Source: PALSA-600 sp037142875 (lineage in GTDB: Bacteria; Actinomycetota; Thermoleophilia; Gaiellales; Gaiellaceae). From it: a stretch of DNA of 27,339 bases. The number at the start of each line of letters is the position of its first letter. Position 1 is the stretch's first letter. The translations under genes and the position numbers were made by a program. Shown in pieces: positions 10,514 to 17,164 of this stretch. The notes beneath the pieces were generated by a model. That model had not been told where the DNA came from. It was given only the letters and a program-made list of their open reading frames with translations, and did not search any database. Location of the stretch: the NCBI GenBank assembly GCA_037142875.1, contig JBAWZV010000013.1, positions 1 through 27,339 on the forward strand, read 5' to 3'.

Positions 10514-11487
10514 GCGACCTCCAGTGGAACCTCGACGAGAACGGGGCCCGTCGTCAGGAGGTCGTAGAGGACGGCCATTCGCACGACAAGTCCGGCGCGC
10601 ACCTGATCGACGAACAGTGCAGCGTCGGAGTCGGCGACCCGGGCGTCGATCTCGACGCCACGGTTGATCGGCCCCGGGTGCATGACCAGCTGTCCGGGGC
10701 GCAGCCGGTCGGGCGTGACACACCAGCGCGCGGTGTACTCGTGAAGGCTTGGCACGTAGTTGGCTCCTTCCTGCATCCGCTCGCGTTGCATGCGGAGCAC
10801 GTAGACGATGTCGGCGTCGCGGATCGCGTCGATGTCGAACGACACCGGTGCGAGGTCGGCGGGGAGCAGTGGCGGCGGCCCGACGAGGATGACGCTCGCT
10901 CCGACAAGGTGCAACGCCTGGATCAGCGAGCGCGCGACTCGTGAGTGGAGGACGTCACCGACGATCGCGACCTGCACACCCTCCAGTCGGCCCAGCGTCG
11001 ACTGGATCGTGTAGAGGTCGAGGAGGGCCTGCGTCGGATGCTGGTGCTTCCCGTCGCCCGCGTTGACGACGTGCGCCTGCGTCACTCCGGTGATGAGTTG
11101 CGGCGCTCCGATCTGAGGATGACGGATGACGATCACGTCGGGGTCATAGGCCGCAAGCGTGAGAGCCGTGTCCTTCAGCGACTCGCCCTTCTCAACCGAC
11201 GAGCCGCTCGCCTTGACGGAGAGGGTGTCTGCCGACAGCCGCTTCGCAGCCAGCTCGAACGACGCGGATGTCCGCGTCGAGGACTCGTAGAAGACGTTCA
11301 TGATCAGGCGCCCGCGGAGCGTCGGGAGCTTCTTGGTGTCCCTCTCCTGTGAGAGCGCAAACGAGTGCGCTGTTGCGAGGAGCCGCTCGATGTCATCGCG
11401 CCCGAGATCCGCGACGGACAGGAGGTGGCGCCTCCGTGAGCCGCGCGGGGGTCTGAGACCGCTCGGCACGACATGCAGGTCGGTCAT
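10510..11487 (-). CDS. pyrB: Aspartate carbamoyltransferase catalytic subunit
   Basis: PyrB transfers the carbamoyl group to aspartate, the committed step of the pathway. The 325-residue protein has the carbamoyl-phosphate site S-S-T-R-T-S, the H-P-T-Q-A-L-L-D motif, R-M-Q-R-E-R-M in the aspartate domain and H-P-G-P-I-N-R-G-V-E-I near the C-terminus. The ATG overlaps the pyrR stop (ATGA, 11484-11487). No pyrI regulatory subunit is present, consistent with control by PyrR instead. Confidence 0.97.
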   Translation of the reverse strand: MTDLHVVPSGLRPPRGSRRRHLLSVADLGRDDIERLLATAHSFALSQERDTKKLPTLRGRLIMNVFYESSTRTSASFELAAKRLSADTLSVKASGSSVEKGESLKDTALTLAAYDPDVIVIRHPQIGAPQLITGVTQAHVVNAGDGKHQHPTQALLDLYTIQSTLGRLEGVQVAIVGDVLHSRVARSLIQALHLVGASVILVGPPPLLPADLAPVSFDIDAIRDADIVYVLRMQRERMQEGANYVPSLHEYTARWCVTPDRLRPGQLVMHPGPINRGVEIDARVADSDAALFVDQVRAGLVVRMAVLYDLLTTGPVLVEVPLEVA

Positions 11488-12083
11488 GACTCACCCCCGT
11501 CGGCGTCTCCGACGAGCACGACCTGGTCGATCTCGTCGATCTCGGCGAGCTGAACCTGCACCCGCTCGTCTCGTGCTGTCGGCAGGTTCTTGCCGACGTA
11601 GTCGGGGCGGATCGGAAGCTCGCGGTGGCCGCGATCGGCAAGGACTGCGAGCTGAATGCGGGCGGGGCGCCCGTACTCAAGAAGAGCGTCGATGGCAGCG
11701 CGGATCGTGCGCCCCGTGTAGAGCACGTCGTCGACCAGGATCACGGTGCGTGCTTCGAGGTCGAAGTCGAGCCGGGTGTCGCGCACGACTGGCTGGGCGC
11801 GGCGCGGCGCCTGGCCGGCGCGAACGTGCACATCGTCGCGATGGAAGGTGATGTCGAGCTGCCCGAGATCGACCTCGACCGATGTCCGCTCGGCGATCAG
11901 CCGCTGCAGGCGCTCGGCGATCGGGACACCGCGTGTGTGGATGCCGACGAGGGCAACCGAGGAGATGTCCTCGTTCCGCTCGATGATCTCGTGCGCGACA
12001 CGTGACAGCGTGCGACTGATGGCCTCGCCGTCGAGCAGCACGCGCCCGGAAGCCGTTCGGGTCGTCGACCCTGGCTCGTTCAT
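11484..12083 (-). CDS. pyrR: Pyrimidine operon regulator PyrR / uracil phosphoribosyltransferase
   Basis: PyrR binds pyr mRNA when UMP is plentiful and lowers expression; many members also have uracil phosphoribosyltransferase activity. The 199-residue protein has the phosphoribosyltransferase PRPP loop V-I-L-V-D-D-V-L-Y-T-G-R-T-I-R-A-A (about 117-133), G-I-H-T-R-G-V-P near the N-terminus and L-A-D-R-G-H-R-E-L-P, all typical of PyrR. The ATG (12081-12083) is preceded by AAAGGAG. It is the first gene of the pyr operon, and its leader carries a recognisable PyrR target. Confidence 0.96.
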   Translation of the reverse strand: MNEPGSTTRTASGRVLLDGEAISRTLSRVAHEIIERNEDISSVALVGIHTRGVPIAERLQRLIAERTSVEVDLGQLDITFHRDDVHVRAGQAPRRAQPVVRDTRLDFDLEARTVILVDDVLYTGRTIRAAIDALLEYGRPARIQLAVLADRGHRELPIRPDYVGKNLPTARDERVQVQLAEIDEIDQVVLVGDADGGES

Positions 12084-12085
12084 CG

Positions 12086-12115
12086 AACTCCTTTCCGGCC
12101 TCGCTGGACCGAGTT
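12086..12115 (-). promoter_or_regulatory. PyrR-binding leader hairpin covering the pyrR ribosome binding site
   Basis: Minus-strand RNA from 12110 to 12097 reads GGUCCAGCGAGGCC, matching the core UCCNGNGAGGY of the known PyrR binding loop. Flanking bases AACUC (12111-12115) and GAGUU (12086-12090) are exactly complementary, and the second arm overlaps the AAAGGAG Shine-Dalgarno (12088-12094). Closing this stem would hide the pyrR ribosome binding site. This is the arrangement reported for PyrR translational repression in mycobacteria. There is no room for a Bacillus-type terminator/antiterminator. A weak -10-like TAGAGT lies further upstream, at the end of the preceding gene. Confidence 0.75.
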
Positions 12116-12137
12116 AAAGGGTGGTGCGTCGGAGACT

Positions 12138-13457
12138 CTAGCGCACGGGTTGGACGACCCGAACGGCGGCGAGCGTCCGGGGAGCGACGACGGCCACGGC
12201 TGCTCCTGCCGCTACGAGAACGGCGAGGGTTCCGAGCCGTGCGGAGAACCCGGAGTGCGAGTAGACCGTCTCCGGCCACTGGATGAAGTCGAGGGCGTTT
12301 GCGTCCGTCCAGGTGATCTCGTCGAACATCGCCATGCCGACCGAGTACAGAGCGAGGGCGGCGGTCGCGAGGCGGTAGCGCACGAGGGCAAACGGGAACC
12401 CGAGCATCAGGAACGGCAACGCCGCGGCGGCGAACCGTGGCCCCGGCGAGTCGCCGCCGTGGGGCAAGAAGTAGCCCGTCGTCGTGATCACGTACGCCGC
12501 GGCGATCACCGCGGCGGTCAGTGCCTCGCGCCGAGCAGCCCGGACAAACGCCCTGTACCCGATCGCCGCGAGCACGAGCACCGGGGAGACGATCAGCAGA
12601 CCCTGTGCGTTGATGAACGTGTCGGCGAGGCCGTGGAGGCTCGGAACACCGATCCCGAACAGGCCCTTGCTCTGCTCCCCGGCGAACTGGTTGGCGACGT
12701 AGGAGTACGAGAGGTGGAACGGCGAGCCGAACGCGGCCCAGTCGTAGAGTCCGAGGAGCAGGGCAGCCGGGACGCCGCCCAGAACGACACGGAGCGCGGC
12801 GCCGCGACCGCCGCGGATCAAGGCGTACACGGCCAGGACGATCGTCCCCATCCCGCCGAGGTACTCGAAGAGCACAGCGCCACCACCGAGAGCGCCCACG
12901 CCCAGCCAGGCCCTGCTGGATGCCGCGCGCGAGGCGAGGATGAATCCGCCGAACAGCATCAACGCGCTTGCGAGGTGACCAAAGACCGTTGGACCGAGCG
13001 ACCCGGCCATCGTCCCGAGCCCAAAGACCACAGCGGCCGCCCCGCCCGTTCCCGGGATGAGGCCCTCGCTCGCCCTTCCGATGAGAATCACGAGCCCGAG
13101 CAGGGGAAGCCCGCCGGCGACGAGCCGGAAGAGCCACCGGACGATCGGCCGCTCCCATGGCGGCCTACCGTGTGCCCCGCTCCCGATCGCGTCGACGACG
13201 TGCAACGTCGCCTCGGCCGGCACGAGGAGAAACGAGATTCCGGGCGCCTTGTCGGAGTACCAGTGTCCTGACTTGAATGACCGATCCAGCGTTCCGCGCC
13301 AGTACGGGTCGATGTCGACGGAGCCACGCGAGACGATCGACTCGCTCAGTGCCATGCGGCTCGTGTCCTGGGCGCCGAAGCCTGCCAGCATCGGAAACGT
13401 CGCAAGCGCGATCAGAGCGATGAGCAGACGCTCACGCGGGTACGAGCTCAACTTCAT
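12138..13457 (-). CDS. Polytopic membrane protein, GT-C glycosyltransferase-like
   Basis: The 439-residue protein has about ten hydrophobic segments, from A-L-I-A-L-A-T-F-P near the N-terminus to L-A-V-L-V-A-A-G-A-A at the end. The first extracytoplasmic loop holds D-T-S-R-M-A-L, D-I-D-P-Y-W and the phrase Y-S-D-K-A-P-G-I-S-F, which recurs in GT-C/PMT-like proteins of Actinobacteria that use polyprenyl-linked sugars. An acidic residue in this loop is the expected catalytic site of GT-C enzymes, but I cannot assign donor or acceptor. The ATG overlaps the methyltransferase stop (ATGA). Only 54 nt separate its stop from pyrR, so read-through into the pyr operon is possible. Confidence 0.7.
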   Translation of the reverse strand: MKLSSYPRERLLIALIALATFPMLAGFGAQDTSRMALSESIVSRGSVDIDPYWRGTLDRSFKSGHWYSDKAPGISFLLVPAEATLHVVDAIGSGAHGRPPWERPIVRWLFRLVAGGLPLLGLVILIGRASEGLIPGTGGAAAVVFGLGTMAGSLGPTVFGHLASALMLFGGFILASRAASSRAWLGVGALGGGAVLFEYLGGMGTIVLAVYALIRGGRGAALRVVLGGVPAALLLGLYDWAAFGSPFHLSYSYVANQFAGEQSKGLFGIGVPSLHGLADTFINAQGLLIVSPVLVLAAIGYRAFVRAARREALTAAVIAAAYVITTTGYFLPHGGDSPGPRFAAAALPFLMLGFPFALVRYRLATAALALYSVGMAMFDEITWTDANALDFIQWPETVYSHSGFSARLGTLAVLVAAGAAVAVVAPRTLAAVRVVQPVR

Positions 13458-14200
13458 CGGTGGGCCACTGCAAGGAGCATGTGCTGTTCGACGTCCAGGG
13501 TGTCAGGCTGTTCGACCTCTGCGCGTGCAAGACCATCCGCGTACTCGTCGGCTGACAGCGCCTCGATCGTCGAGTAGGCCTTCGACCGGATCACGTCGAG
13601 GGCACGCTCCCGGTCGATCGTCGAGCTCTGCTTGAGCCGTTCAAACGCCACCGTCGCGAACCCCGCCGCCTCGAACTCGCTCCGAAGCGTCTCCTGACCG
13701 GGGAAGATCGTCTGCCGGATACGGGACACCGACGGGAAGTACCGGCCAAACCACACGTTGCCTGCGTGGTCGGGGTCATCGCTGACGACGACGAGCCGCC
13801 CACCCGGCGCGAGGATGCGAGCTGCCTCTTCGAAGGCGCGTGGCCGTCGGACAAGATGAGCGACGAGCCGCATGATTGCGACGTCAAACCACCCGGTCTT
13901 GAATGGCAGCGCCTCAGCGCGCGCGACGCGCGCGTTGACACCGAGCTGCTTTGCCCGGGCGACCATCTCGACCGAGGCATCGACCGTCCAGACCCTCGAG
14001 ACCGCCCGCTCACGCAGCTCATCGGCCAGCCGCCCGGTGCCACAGCCGATGTCGACGACCCGGGCGCCACGGGCCTCGCCGAGTCGGACGATCGCGTCGA
14101 AGACCTCCCACCACCCCTCGTCGACCGGCCGCAGCTCGTCGTAGCGGGAGGCACGGCGGTCGAACCCCGAGAGCTCCCCGTTGGTGACCGGCTCGCTCAT
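13454..14200 (-). CDS. Class I SAM-dependent methyltransferase
   Basis: The 248-residue protein has motif I V-V-D-I-G-C-G-T-G-R-L-A (about 48-59), an acidic motif II end in T-V-D-A-S-V-E-M, A-R-A-E-A-L-P-F, and L-A-P-G-G-R-L-V-V-V-S. This is the UbiE/Methyltransf_11 pattern. The substrate cannot be told from sequence. It overlaps rnz (ATGA, 14197-14200) and the membrane protein downstream, so the three are a translationally coupled block. A small-molecule or lipid methyltransferase seems more likely than an RNA one, but this is a guess. Confidence 0.85.
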   Translation of the reverse strand: MSEPVTNGELSGFDRRASRYDELRPVDEGWWEVFDAIVRLGEARGARVVDIGCGTGRLADELRERAVSRVWTVDASVEMVARAKQLGVNARVARAEALPFKTGWFDVAIMRLVAHLVRRPRAFEEAARILAPGGRLVVVSDDPDHAGNVWFGRYFPSVSRIRQTIFPGQETLRSEFEAAGFATVAFERLKQSSTIDRERALDVIRSKAYSTIEALSADEYADGLARAEVEQPDTLDVEQHMLLAVAHR

Positions 14201-15177
14201 GCGGGTGGCGTCGTATCGCTCTCGCGCTGCGGCACGGCACCGTTCTTGACGAGCGTCGGTTCGCCCCGTTCCGCGAAGGGCACCTCGACGACATCGAAGT
14301 CGCGGGGCAGGATCGTGTTCGCGAACACATCCCTCGCCTCTCGGAGGAGCTCCGGGCCGAAATACCTGGGCGAGACGTGCGTGAGCGCAAGCAGCCGGAC
14401 TCCGGCATCGTGGGCCACCTTCGCAGCGTCGGCTGCGGTCGAATGCATCGTCTCGACCGCGCGGGCACGTTCGTCGGCCCCAAACGTCGCTTCGTGGACG
14501 AGCACGTCGGCACCCGCCGCGAGCGCCAAGACCACATCAGACGGCCCTGTGTCACCGGGATAGACGATCGTCCTGCCAGCACGCTTCGGGCCAAGCACTG
14601 CCTCTGGAGCCACGGTTGACCCATCCGCGAGCGTGACCGTGCCGCCGCGCTGCAGCACGCCTCGCTCCCGGCCCGACGGGACCCCGAGCGCGTCGGCGGT
14701 GGCGACGTCGAACTCGCCAGGCCGCTCGTCCTCCACCAGCGCGTACCCGACCGCCGACTGTCCGTGAACAACGGGGAAGACGAGGATCCGGTACCCGTCA
14801 CGGTCGAGCCAGTCGCCGCCGCGGAGCTCGACGAGCTCGAGCGGGTAGCTGAGCCGACCGAACACCCGATCGAGACTGGCGAACAGGTCGCGCAAACCGG
14901 GCGGCCCGTAGATTGTCAGTGGGAGCTCGCGCATCCGGAGCGAGAAGGTCTTGAGCATCCCCGGCAGGCCGAGGTAGTGGTCAGCGTGGTAGTGGGTGAT
15001 GAAGATCTCCTCGAGGTCGACCAGGCCAACCGTTGAGCGCAGGAGCTGCCGCTGGGTGCCCTCGCCGCAGTCAAAGAGCAGTCGCTCTCCGCCCCGCCGG
15101 ATGAGAAGCGAGCTCGGCGCCCGCCTCGCGGTCGGCGCGCTCGCCGACGTCCCCAGGAAGACGATGTCGAGGTCCAC
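14197..15177 (-). CDS. rnz: Ribonuclease Z
   Basis: RNase Z trims the 3' end of tRNA precursors that lack an encoded CCA; the tRNA-Arg in this window is such a case. The 326-residue metallo-beta-lactamase-fold protein begins V-F-L-G-T-S-A-S-A-P-T, has L-L-F-D-C-G-E-G-T-Q-R-Q, the metal motif T-H-Y-H-A-D-H-Y-L-G-L-P-G, a further metal Asp in Y-P-G-D-T-G, the H-E-A-T-F stretch, and L-T-H-V-S-P-R-Y. The start is GTG at 15175-15177 with AGGA upstream, in the loop of a small hairpin. It lies 48 nt behind the LysM gene and may be partly transcribed from its SOS promoter. Confidence 0.93.
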   Translation of the reverse strand: MDLDIVFLGTSASAPTARRAPSSLLIRRGGERLLFDCGEGTQRQLLRSTVGLVDLEEIFITHYHADHYLGLPGMLKTFSLRMRELPLTIYGPPGLRDLFASLDRVFGRLSYPLELVELRGGDWLDRDGYRILVFPVVHGQSAVGYALVEDERPGEFDVATADALGVPSGRERGVLQRGGTVTLADGSTVAPEAVLGPKRAGRTIVYPGDTGPSDVVLALAAGADVLVHEATFGADERARAVETMHSTAADAAKVAHDAGVRLLALTHVSPRYFGPELLREARDVFANTILPRDFDVVEVPFAERGEPTLVKNGAVPQRESDTTPPA

Positions 15178-15178
15178 C

Positions 15179-15197
15179 GGCCGATCCTAGCTCGGCC
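15179..15197 (-). promoter_or_regulatory. Small hairpin with the rnz Shine-Dalgarno in its loop
   Basis: GGCCGA and TCGGCC form a perfect 6-bp inverted repeat with the 7-nt loop GCTAGGA on the minus strand, 1 nt before the rnz GTG. The AGGA in the loop is the only Shine-Dalgarno-like sequence for rnz. The hairpin could present or limit the ribosome site. It may be chance in GC-rich DNA. Confidence 0.3.
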
Positions 15198-15225
15198 TCG
15201 CCTCCCGCCCGCCTCGCGACAGCCG

Positions 15226-15465
15226 CTACGGAAGAACGAGCCGCTGGCCCGGCGAGATCCCGGTGTCCTGCAGATGGTTGACGCGCTGGATATCCCAGAT
15301 GGCACCACGCACGTCGCCGCTGTAGTGCTTTGCCGCGATCGTCCAGAGGGTGTCATAGGGCTGAACGCGGTAGACGACCTTGTGCCCGTGAGCGCCGGAC
15401 GGACGCGCAACCGCGCTCCAGACGAGAAGCGCCATGACCGCTACGAGGAGGGCTTTACCGAACAT
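15226..15465 (-). CDS. LysM-domain membrane protein, probable SOS-induced division inhibitor (YneA/Rv2719c-like)
   Basis: The 79-residue protein has one hydrophobic N-terminal segment (A-L-L-V-A-V-M-A-L-L-V-W, about 5-16), a short basic/His linker, and one LysM domain filling residues about 31-79: Y-R-V-Q-P-Y-D-T-L-W-T-I-A-A-K-H-Y and W-D-I-Q-R-V-N-H-L, ending I-S-P-G-Q-R-L-V-L-P. LysM binds peptidoglycan. The layout (one membrane anchor plus one LysM) and the two LexA boxes at its promoter match the SOS-induced cell-division suppressors YneA, DivS and Rv2719c, which usually lie beside lexA. Here lexA is absent from the window. The ATG (15463-15465) has no Shine-Dalgarno and lies a few nt behind the -10, so translation is probably leaderless. 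The membrane/LysM assignment is firm; the division-inhibitor role is inferred. Confidence 0.85.
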   Translation of the reverse strand: MFGKALLVAVMALLVWSAVARPSGAHGHKVVYRVQPYDTLWTIAAKHYSGDVRGAIWDIQRVNHLQDTGISPGQRLVLP

Positions 15466-15472
15466 GTGTTCG
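15459..15472. promoter_or_regulatory. LexA (SOS) box 1, over start point and start codon
   Basis: CGAACATGTGTTCG has perfect 5-bp arms CGAAC/GTTCG around four bases. It fits the Gram-positive SOS consensus CGAACRNRYGTTYC (read on the minus strand CGAACACATGTTCG) except for the last base. It spans the LysM ATG. Confidence 0.85.
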
Positions 15473-15474
15473 TC

Positions 15475-15504
15475 ACACTATCCGAACACCTGTTCGTCTG
15501 TCAA
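15475..15504 (-). promoter_or_regulatory. Promoter of the LysM gene (TTGACA-N18-TAGTGT)
   Basis: On the minus strand a perfect -35 TTGACA (15499-15504) is followed after 18 nt by TAGTGT (15475-15480). Transcription should start about 15467-15469, only 2-4 nt before the ATG. One LexA box lies inside the spacer and the other covers the start point, so bound LexA would block the promoter. Confidence 0.75.
15483..15496. promoter_or_regulatory. LexA (SOS) box 2, in the promoter spacer
   Basis: CGAACACCTGTTCG has the same arms as box 1. Its centre is 24 bp from that of box 1, a little over two helical turns, so both dimers could bind the same face of the DNA. It lies between the -35 and -10 of the LysM promoter. 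Confidence 0.85.
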
Positions 15505-15521
15505 GGGTTCGATGCCGGCCC

Positions 15522-15534
15522 GCCGCGAAGCGGC
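15522..15534 (-). terminator. GC hairpin behind the glycosidase-like gene
   Basis: GCCGC and GCGGC (loop TTC on the minus strand) form a short perfect stem 26 nt after the stop of the secreted protein and just upstream of the SOS promoter. There is no T-run, so it is at best a weak or Rho-assisted terminator. Confidence 0.3.
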
Positions 15535-15560
15535 CCTGCGTGCTCGGCTGCGGCGGTGCT

Positions 15561-17114
15561 CTACAGGGATCGCAGGAGCGTTCGCGCCCGGGCGAGCCCA
15601 GCGCGGTACACCGCGATCTGCTGGTTCAGCGCGACCTTCGCACTCCCGATAGCCACGTGCGTCTGGGCGGTGAGCGCGGCGATCCGGGCGGTGTAGGTGG
15701 CGATCAGCCGCCGGCACCGCGCTGCAGTTGCCGTCCTCCCCGAGCATCCCCCCTTGGCAGCCGCATAGAGCTGCGCCTGCGTCGCCTTCGGGACGGCTGG
15801 CGGGGTCACGGTCGTCGTCGTCGTGGTCGTTGTCGTCGTTGTCGTCTTCGCGGGCGCCGCAGCGATACCGGCCGGAGTCCAGGGCACCATCGCCCCGGCA
15901 CAGCGCGACCCGCCCGCAGTGAACGCGCGCACCGTCGCCGCCGACGCCTTGGGCGTGAAGGCGTTCGACGCCGAGTAGTAGTACATCCCGCTCTGCCAGC
16001 CGGCGAGCGACGCCTCGTCGATCAGATGGAAGATGTTGACGACCCGGACATTCGGGTCGCAGGCGACGAGGTTCAGCAGCTGGCCGTACCAGCTTGCCTG
16101 GTAGGCCTCGGTCGCGTAGTCACCGATCACGCCACCGGCGCTGTTCGCGCTCACCTCCGTGCCGACGTAGTCACCGTGCCCGGTCGAGTCGGTCTGGATC
16201 CCGGTCTCGTTGAGGCTCACCGGCAGTCCACCGCCCGCCTGCTGCCCGATCGTCTTCTGCACCGAGCCCGAGAAGCCGTCGAAGAAGGCCTGGTAGATCC
16301 GGGCCAGGTTCGAGACGCTCGCCTCCTTGACGTTCTGGTACCCCGCGGCAAATGGCTGCGACTGCGGGATGGGATACGGGTGGAAGTCGAAGCCGTCCAT
16401 CAGCGGCGTTCGCCGGTTGGTCTTCGCGGCAAAGGCCTTGAACCACGAGCCGAGGGCGCCGAGGAACGTGACGGGCGTCGTCGAGGAGTTGCTGGCCGCG
16501 TTCGGGTTGTCGTTGCCGCGAGGCGAGAGGCCGACGCCCCAGACGAAGTTGTCACTGCTCACCGCGTGGATCGCGTCGTAGGCAGCGGCGAGCGCGCGCC
16601 CACAGATCTGCGCCGACTGGTTCGTCCCGTCGGTGAACCACTGCGGGTTCACGAAGAGCGGCTGGTTGCACTCGTTCATGACGACGAACTGGTGCACGGT
16701 CGGGAACGTGCGGGCAACCATGCCCGCCCAGGCGGCCCACTGCTGGATCTTCGCGGTGTCGCCGCATCCCTCCGGATCGCTCGACGGAGCGCAACGCGCG
16801 GCACCGGTGAAGACCTGCGAGTGCATCGGATAGATGTCGAGCTCGACCGTGACACCGCTCGTCTTCGCCTTCAGGAGCGCCTGGTTGACGGCGACCTGCT
16901 CGGGGACGAGCGTCGGCTGGTTCTCGTCCCAGCGGAGGCTGAGCGCGTTCATCGTCAGACCGGTCGACTGCATCGCCGGGTAGAACCACCCCGAGACGTT
17001 TGCATCCTTGCCCGCGTCGTCGTTGACACCGACGATCAGGCTCGCGTCGGAGGCCCCCACGCACAGGGCGAGGAACGCGGCAATGCATGTCCCTACGGCT
17101 ACGAGTCGTCTCAC
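15561..17114 (-). CDS. Secreted clan-A-like glycoside hydrolase with an oligo-Thr linker
   Basis: I chose the GTG at 17112-17114, with AAGGGG 5 nt upstream; the frame is open further but there lacks protein-like character. The 517-residue protein has a signal peptide (1-24, L-V-A-V-G-T-C-I-A-A-F-L-A-L-C-V-G-A). A TIM-barrel-like region follows, with V-V-M-N-E-C-N-Q-P (Glu148, likely acid/base, end of strand 4) and V-S-L-N-E-T-G (Glu303, likely nucleophile, strand 7), plus D-F-H-P-Y-P at 243-248. This pattern is that of clan GH-A, but I cannot name a family. Residues 424-435 are twelve threonines, followed by a C-terminal domain (about 440-517) with two cysteines and an Ala/Arg-rich helix. The linker suggests a separate wall- or substrate-binding tail. 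It lies 50 nt after the DUF1611 gene. Confidence 0.75.
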   Translation of the reverse strand: MRRLVAVGTCIAAFLALCVGASDASLIVGVNDDAGKDANVSGWFYPAMQSTGLTMNALSLRWDENQPTLVPEQVAVNQALLKAKTSGVTVELDIYPMHSQVFTGAARCAPSSDPEGCGDTAKIQQWAAWAGMVARTFPTVHQFVVMNECNQPLFVNPQWFTDGTNQSAQICGRALAAAYDAIHAVSSDNFVWGVGLSPRGNDNPNAASNSSTTPVTFLGALGSWFKAFAAKTNRRTPLMDGFDFHPYPIPQSQPFAAGYQNVKEASVSNLARIYQAFFDGFSGSVQKTIGQQAGGGLPVSLNETGIQTDSTGHGDYVGTEVSANSAGGVIGDYATEAYQASWYGQLLNLVACDPNVRVVNIFHLIDEASLAGWQSGMYYYSASNAFTPKASAATVRAFTAGGSRCAGAMVPWTPAGIAAAPAKTTTTTTTTTTTTVTPPAVPKATQAQLYAAAKGGCSGRTATAARCRRLIATYTARIAALTAQTHVAIGSAKVALNQQIAVYRAGLARARTLLRSL

Positions 17115-17164
17115 GGTTCCCCTTCGGTCGGCGCGGCAGACGCTACTGGCTTTGCCCGCCCCAG

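Noticed and set aside
10514..10723. Longer pyrC start giving 506 residues
   Set aside because: It overlaps pyrB out of frame and is not protein-like; the GTGA overlap at 10510-10513 is the same junction type used throughout the operon.
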